NCBI GenBank assembly: GCA_963920765.1
Contig: OY987243.1
Coordinates: 5,394,001-5,458,000 of the forward strand
DNA: 64,000 nucleotides
Origin: Ulota crispa
Taxonomy: Eukaryota; Streptophyta; Bryopsida; Orthotrichales; Orthotrichaceae
Direction: 5' to 3'
The translations under genes and the position numbers were made by a program. The notes under the pieces are model-generated. The model had not been told where the DNA came from and ran no database searches. It was given only the letters and a program-made list of their open reading frames with translations. Shown here piece by piece: positions 58,139 through 64,000 of this stretch; the stretch's first letter is position 1; every line of letters starts with the position of its first letter.

Positions 58139-58598
58139 TAGAAGTAGGGCTAAATGAGTTTTGGAAGACCCTGACGCCGCAGGTGCTTGTATTGAAGTTT
58201 ATATACAAATGAATCAAAATCTCACTGCAATTCTAGTGTGGATTTACAGACTTTGGGTCAATTTAGCTTTTCTCAATAAATCGGAATGCCATTTTTTCAT
58301 GAGTGTGGGCGTTGAAAATTTGCAAGACTTGGTCAAATATGGCAACAAGTATTTAGTTTCAAAAGAACATAGCATAAACATATAGGTGACCAACATTAAG
58401 AATATACCATGTAGATTAAGCAAGTTGACATAGTTGTGAAACAACACGTGTCATACTAAACAAGCCAAACAATAAATTCAAATGAATTATAATTGTGTTG
58501 AATATGGTTTATGTTTGAAGACCTTGTTAAAGCTTTGGCAATGATATAAGCAAAGTAAAATCTATTTCGAACCTTTAAACAAGATGGCAAAACAACTT

Positions 58599-59169
58599 GG
58601 GGTCACTTAGTGTATTCATACAAACCAAGTGCAATCAAAATTTGACCCCCCTATTTTATGTTCTAAAACTTAAATAAAAGAAAAAGAAAAAAACATGAGT
58701 AGATTTTCTTACTTTGAAAGTTTATGTTTTGAATTATTAATTTTATTTTATTTGTTAATTATAATTAATTCCAAATTTTTGAAGTAAAATGATACATTGC
58801 AAAGCTGAAAATAACTTTCACACCCCTATTTTATATAAGAAAAAAATGTTTAAAACATACACAAAAAATTCTCAAAAATGATGCTCTATTAAGAGTTTGT
58901 ATTTCTTGAATATGAATGCAAGGGTCATCTACATGTGTTCTTTATAAATATTTGAGTTGAAAAACATGCCATTTTAGTTCATTTTTTAGCCTTCTCTAGA
59001 AATCATTTAATATGTTATTCGGATTGAAGATATTGGCAATAAAATCACATAGTCATGGTTAAACAATGCTCAAAATTATAAGTTGAAATCATAAATTATT
59101 AAAAAGTAAATAGGGGTCAAAAGATTACTTGATTGAACGTGGTGTACTATAGATACACTAAGTGACCCC
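58599..59169. mobile_element. Element with GGGGTCACTTAGTGTAT ends
   Basis: GGGGTCACTTAGTGTAT faces ATACACTAAGTGACCCC. Inside, TTTGACCCCCCTATTT and AAATAGGGGTCAAAA also form an inverted pair. It is 571 bp. No clear target duplication or superfamily. Confidence 0.65.
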
Positions 59170-59170
59170 A

Positions 59171-62100
59171 CCAAGAAAACAACATAATGATGTAAAATAA
59201 AATATTATATTAGAGGAAATCTAAACAAAGCTCATAGGATTATGATTTCCAAATCATATCACAAAATGGTCAATTGGATGAAACAACTTCCATCTTTGAC
59301 ATGTTCATTGCATTAAGCTCAAGCAAAATAAGGTATTTGTAAATAAGAGCACTTGAGTGGATGTTGTTCCAAAAATAACAACTTAGAGGTGAAATTAACA
59401 TCCTATGTTAAATGAACAATTAATTCAAAGTTAGGATGAGAAAATTAGTAAGGTGGTGAATACATAGCAAGAACGTGTTATGATCATTTTCATTGGGAGC
59501 AACACATAAACAAGAAGCTACGCTACAAGAGGCATTGTCCTAGTAACACTAGCTTGGTTTTTGAGTAAGATTCACATTTAAACTTTCTCAAGATAACTTC
59601 TCTTAACACAAAACCCCCTTTCTTGTTGTCTATACTCAATAAAATCATGGTAACTATAAAGAACTCTATGCCATAAGAGTTTCACCATTTGTTTGTATAA
59701 CAAATTGACACCTTTTGAATGTTTAATGATTTGGCACCATTTGAAAGTTTAATCCATTAAAGTCTACACACATTTCCTTAAAATTCACTAGAAATAGGGG
59801 TGGTAAACCTAGATGTGCCATTGAATCAAATATGGACCCAATTTAAATAATCCAACCATGAGAATGGGAAGAATACCTTGTTTATTGTAAATTGTCAAGA
59901 TTGCAATCAAATCTAATTGTTGGAGGTGAAATATTATAATGATTGAGGGAGCAGTAGGTGGAAAATCTCTTGATTTTCATGCTTGTGTGGTTTTGGGTAT
60001 TAACACTTCATGTGAGTTGCACTTGAGAAGGGCCTTACATTTTTAGAAAGCAAAGCTTTCCACCTTTCCAACAAGACTAGTTTCACATAAAATGGATAAA
60101 ACTAACAACCATAGGGTGTAGCTAAGTGAACAAAAAGGGTAAAAATCTCACTTTATTTACCATTTAAAAATAGTTCTATAAGAAATTTGTTAAATGCCAT
60201 GGGAAATCCAGTTGGTGGAAGTAATCAAAAATTTGCTGTAAATGTTAAATATAGGATGACAAAATTTAGAGACAAAATGATGGCACCATTTCAATAGATT
60301 TTCAAATATTGCAATTATGTTGTTATTGTAGAGAGAAACAATACACGTGTGTTACTTTAAGCAATTTAAAAAAAAACTAGGATTGTGCAATTAAAATGTG
60401 ACATTCTTTCTTGGGGGGGTCACACCGCTTTACGATTGGATACCACCTGTGATAATGGGGTAATTGAATGGGGGGTATTTAGATTCTTTAAGGTAATTCT
60501 TTCCTCCCTTTCTTTAGATAAAAGCTACTTTAGTGTATTTTAGGGTACCCTATGCTTATTTCTAAATGGTTATATGACCTAATTTTTCAAACTTTTTTTT
60601 TTACAAATACAAAAGTATCATAAGAAAAAATTATGTGTATACAATAGGTTTATAGAAGACTTTGGCCTGCAAGAAAATAGCATAAGAATTTAACACGTAG
60701 CAAGTCCCCCAAACCATACTTATGAAGCAGCCTTCCTAATCCCTAATCCATTCCTAAAATTCAGATTACCCTCAACCACTTGCAAATACATTGCCGTGAG
60801 GAGTATTTTGTAAGGAGGATGACAAGCTTAAATTGCACAGCACCCTTGCCTCCACTTTGAGCGCGCTCAAATAATCCGGGAAGAGAAAAATTACAAACAA
60901 CAAGAAAGCAATCTCAAATATGAGAATCCTAAGTGCTAGCAAGAGCAACGGTAAGCTTAGCATAACAGTGTGTAAAGAAGCCAGCATGTAAAGAATCTAA
61001 TGTGCTCACCAACACAAATCCTACTCTCACAATTCCACAACAATGCTAGCCTTTGCCAACACCCCTGACCCTTCTTCAATTACCCTACAACTTGTTGCTA
61101 AACCCTAAACCATTACTACCCAAAACATGGATAGAAAAAAACCATTTTTCATCCATATTGCTCATGAACTCTAAACCCTACACTCATCCTACTAAATTCT
61201 TTTAAGATAATCCTATAATTCCCACCCTTCTTTTTTTCTATAGTATTCTAAAATAGAGGATTATACACCACCCTATTTTACATATAATGAAGCAAGATAT
61301 AATTTTCCAATGCTATGGTAAATCTAAAAAAGATATAAAATTTATCTCCAATAAATAAAACTGACCCTATTTTTTATCTCACGTAGTTTACTAAAAACTA
61401 GAGAGTGACCTTCCCGAGCATTCTTTTTAAATATTTGATGCATTGTATTGTTACTTTGATCCATCTTTGACCAAAAATGTATAAATATTTTGAGGCCATC
61501 TATACTTCTAAGTGGGAGGATTTCCCTAAATGCGCCCTTTTCTAGAACCTTCTAAATTTTTTTAAAACTTGTACATGTATACTATATTGTATAAGCACCA
61601 TTATTTGTCAACTCATAAGCTTATACCCAATTAAATTGTCATTTTATTTGGTTGAATGCAAAATTATTGTGATCTTCAAAACCAGATCCTAAAGTTGAGC
61701 GTTTATTCTGTAGGCCAAAAACCAATCTCTGCAATCAAAATATGGTTGCGTGGTTTCTAATGGGTTAATGATTTGGCACCATTTGCATGGGTAGTAGGCC
61801 ATCAATCACTAGTGTCATTTGTCATGGGTTGACCTGTTATGCAAATCAAGTCGGATATGACTCATGATGACCTGATCAATAGATTTGGGCTTACCTGAAC
61901 AGCATCATGCACAAGATCATGGACTCAGGTTTTATTTTATCTCCTGTCTCCACTACAAGAGTATAAGTTAAGTTAAGCTTAGGTTCTTTGTATTAGAAGA
62001 GCTGCTAAACCTTTCTGAGTTGACATTTTTTTATTTATTTTATTTTGTTTCATTTTCATTGAACAAACTGATTATTAATGAAATCTCTGAAATATTATGA

Positions 62101-62996
62101 AACGGTCAGTGAGTTTTATTGCAATGGGTCAAGTTACAGTGAGATTTCAGATTTTACTTCACTTGCCTACAGAATTGAAAGGTATGTTGCAACTTGCTAT
62201 AACGGACACAATATATTTACATAATATACATTGGATGGTTTAAGTTGCTTGTATAAAATGTGGATAAGTCTGGTGATCAGCGTTCAATTTTAGATTTGAC
62301 TGACGTGTAAGATGGTCATAAGTAGTAATTTCCCTGCATGAGGGATAGATTAGTTGTAATCTTCATAACAAATTACGTAATTAGCAACACATGGATGTAT
62401 GCTTGTATACATAATCCATAGTTGGATTTTGTTTTTAAAAGTCAATAACCAATTTCACCGAATCATATGGTATGCATGTCATGCATGATCATCGTCATTC
62501 GTCAACCAAGATGCAAAATACATCGTCAGCCAAGATGCAAAAGTCTTTTAATTCTGATACAAACGGGTAAGCTATTGATTTATGGTAACCTCCTTTGTTG
62601 TATTCAAAAAATAAGCTTTGCATTACTTTCTCATACGAAAGAACTTAAAATAAGTTACAAAATAAGTTCTTCACGAAACAAACAAGAAAGCTTAGGGTAG
62701 TTTTGTGATTGCACCTAAAAGTAGATAGAGTCTTTTGTAGGTTTGTCACCTCATTGTAATTTTTAAACCACACGTTGAAACTGACGAAACCTCTTATATT
62801 CAGGTAGTTGCTGTAAGGGAGGGCACCATGGCTTTTTTATTGGCTTTCTGGTGCCAGATTCCACCCAAAAAAAAATTCTGGTTAAAAAATGTCAAAAAAT
62901 GCCAAAAAACTTGGATGTAATAGTCACGAGGCTTTGGATGAAATTGTCAAATTGTGGGTGAAGACCAAATTATAGACATATAATATATACTAATGG
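59171..62996. other. 3.8 kb AT-rich region, no gene recognised
   Basis: Only short unsupported frames. AACCCTAAACC and CTCTAAACCCTACAC near 61100-61170 are loosely telomere-like. No element ends could be paired by eye. Confidence 0.4.
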
Positions 62997-63082
62997 AATA
63001 TTTCCCATCCAACATAACATTCAGTAGCCTGAAGAGAGGTTGCCTTTCCCTCTCTTCAGGTATCATCCACGAACTTCATCAT

Positions 63083-63120
<38 letters not shown>

Positions 63121-63391
63121 CTAACATGGTTGGCTCCCACATCAACGTACATGCACTAAACTGAGCCTCTGTTTCATAAACTCTATGACAAATTTAGCCA
63201 AGTGCCCTCTTAGCTACTGATGAGTGTGGAATATTCCGTACTCTTTCATCCGGCTAGATAGAAGAGTGTGGAATATTCCGTACTCTTTCATCTGGCTAGA
63301 TAGAAGAGTGTGGAATATTCCACACTCTTCAGTTGGAGGGAGGGCAAGCGTGTTGAGTGCTACTGAATGTTATGATATGTGGATGAATATT
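62997..63391. mobile_element. Foldback-type element with AATATT..CATAACATTCAGTAGC ends
   Basis: CATAACATTCAGTAGC on the left faces GCTACTGAATGTTATG on the right, with ATCCAACA-like and GTGGATGAATATT sequence outside. It also holds a hairpin CCTGAAGAGAGG / CCTCTCTTCAGG-like (63029-63060), an (AT)n tract at 63086-63118 and the 42-bp tandem repeat. Confidence 0.55.
63222..63330. repeat. 42-bp tandem repeat, about 2.6 copies
   Basis: The unit begins GAGTGTGGAATATTCCGTAC and contains CTTTCATCYGGCTAGATAGA. Starts are at 63222, 63264 and 63306. As 42 is a multiple of 3, a short repetitive frame (RVWNIPYSFI) runs through it, probably by chance. Confidence 0.85.
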
Positions 63392-63489
63392 GAAATTTGG
63401 AGCACCACTATAACATTTTAAATTGCCACTTTCACACTTCTTGAAAAATGAAAAAAGAGAGCCTTGGAGGGCACCTTCTCATTGCCTTA

Positions 63490-63620
63490 AGGTAGCAACA
63501 CCCATAACCATCACTGTACCCATAACCATCACCTCTAAAATCTTGGAAAATCTCAGGAAGTGAATGGATGTAATTACAAGGATGTACAACATGTGAACAT
63601 GAAACCTTAATGTTGGTATT
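63490..63620. mobile_element. Truncated TA-flanked MITE, family R
   Basis: It begins AGGTAGCAACACCCATAACC after TA and continues AAGGATGTACAACATGTGAA, the inverted right half of 17178-17518. The other half is missing. Confidence 0.65.
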
Positions 63621-63642
63621 AGGTGCAATTGCAATCGGCCCT

Positions 63643-64000
63643 TTAACCCTTAAGCGCTCAATCGACTATTTTTTGGTTGCTGCCCATTTTTTGCGTGTTG
63701 CCCAAGATGAAAAAAAAACTTACTTTAAAAACTTAAAAATTTCTTAAATAGAAAATCCAATCTACTTTCCAACCTAACTTGAATCATGTCAATCCAAGTT
63801 AAACTCCATCAAGGAGATTTTTTCAAAGACAAACACTTCTAAAATTATGCTAGTGTTGTAAAATTTACTATTTTGGGAAACTAATGATGTTCTCTCATTT
63901 GAAAAGATTGCATTTTTAAAGTTTACGATATAATGTTTGTTTTTAACCAATCATGCCAAATTTTAAAATCTATGAATAAAATTTGTAATTTTGGTGAATA
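63643..64000. mobile_element. Left end of a TTAA piggyBac-like MITE running out of the window
   Basis: TTAA-CCCTTAAGCGCTCAATCG fits the family end. The right end would lie beyond the window. Confidence 0.5.

Overview
This is land-plant nuclear DNA: AT-rich, gene-poor and crowded with small DNA transposons. Two plant genes are supported, both on the + strand with GC-rich exons, GT-AG introns and about 14 kb between them. Bases 2-2006 hold the last three exons of a NOA1/RIF1-type chloroplast GTPase of the YqeH class. Bases 16419-18789 hold a small secreted X8 (CBM43) callose-binding protein with a 1.6 kb first intron. A possible transit-peptide-like first exon lies near 47.9 kb, with weak support. 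I cannot name the species; a large, AT-rich plant genome is all the sequence indicates. No tRNA, rRNA, CRISPR array or recognisable LTR retrotransposon was found.

The rest is a layered set of non-autonomous DNA transposons. (1) About seventeen elements or fragments have the ends TTAA-CCCYTAAAGGACC and its complement, each flanked by a single TTAA. TTAA target duplication with ends starting CCC is the piggyBac signature, which is unusual for a plant. One copy (54808-55760) has an empty paralogous site in the same window. (2) TA-flanked elements with ends AGGTRGNAGCACCCAT or AGGTAGGAGGCTC occur at 13.4-15.3, 17.2, 20.6, 22.3, 37.3, 51.4, 57.9 and 63.5 kb. (3) TTA-flanked Tourist/Harbinger-like MITEs occur at 12.7-14.7 kb. 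(4) Foldback elements of about 400 bp with 8-bp target repeats occur at 3.75, 31.45 and 49.98 kb. (5) Helitrons with 5' TC, 3' CTAG and terminal hairpins carry internal GC-skewed minisatellites.

The most striking region is 28993-33044. Two Helitrons lie head to tail, CTAG joined directly to TC. The second is split by a 3.2 kb CACTA-type element with an ATG target duplication. That element in turn holds a roughly 740 bp GAATCTTTGA array, a foldback MITE and a Pol III-box repeat. Other stacked sites are 4532-6207 (two TTAA elements sharing one TTAA, one split by a 934 bp near-perfect palindrome), 6586-8215 (a TTAA element inside a relative), 12681-13781 (three MITEs end to end on shared TTA/TA targets) and 14095-15327. 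The elements sit in introns and flanks of both genes but not in their exons. The two genes have unrelated jobs: plastid ribosome maturation and callose binding at the cell wall.
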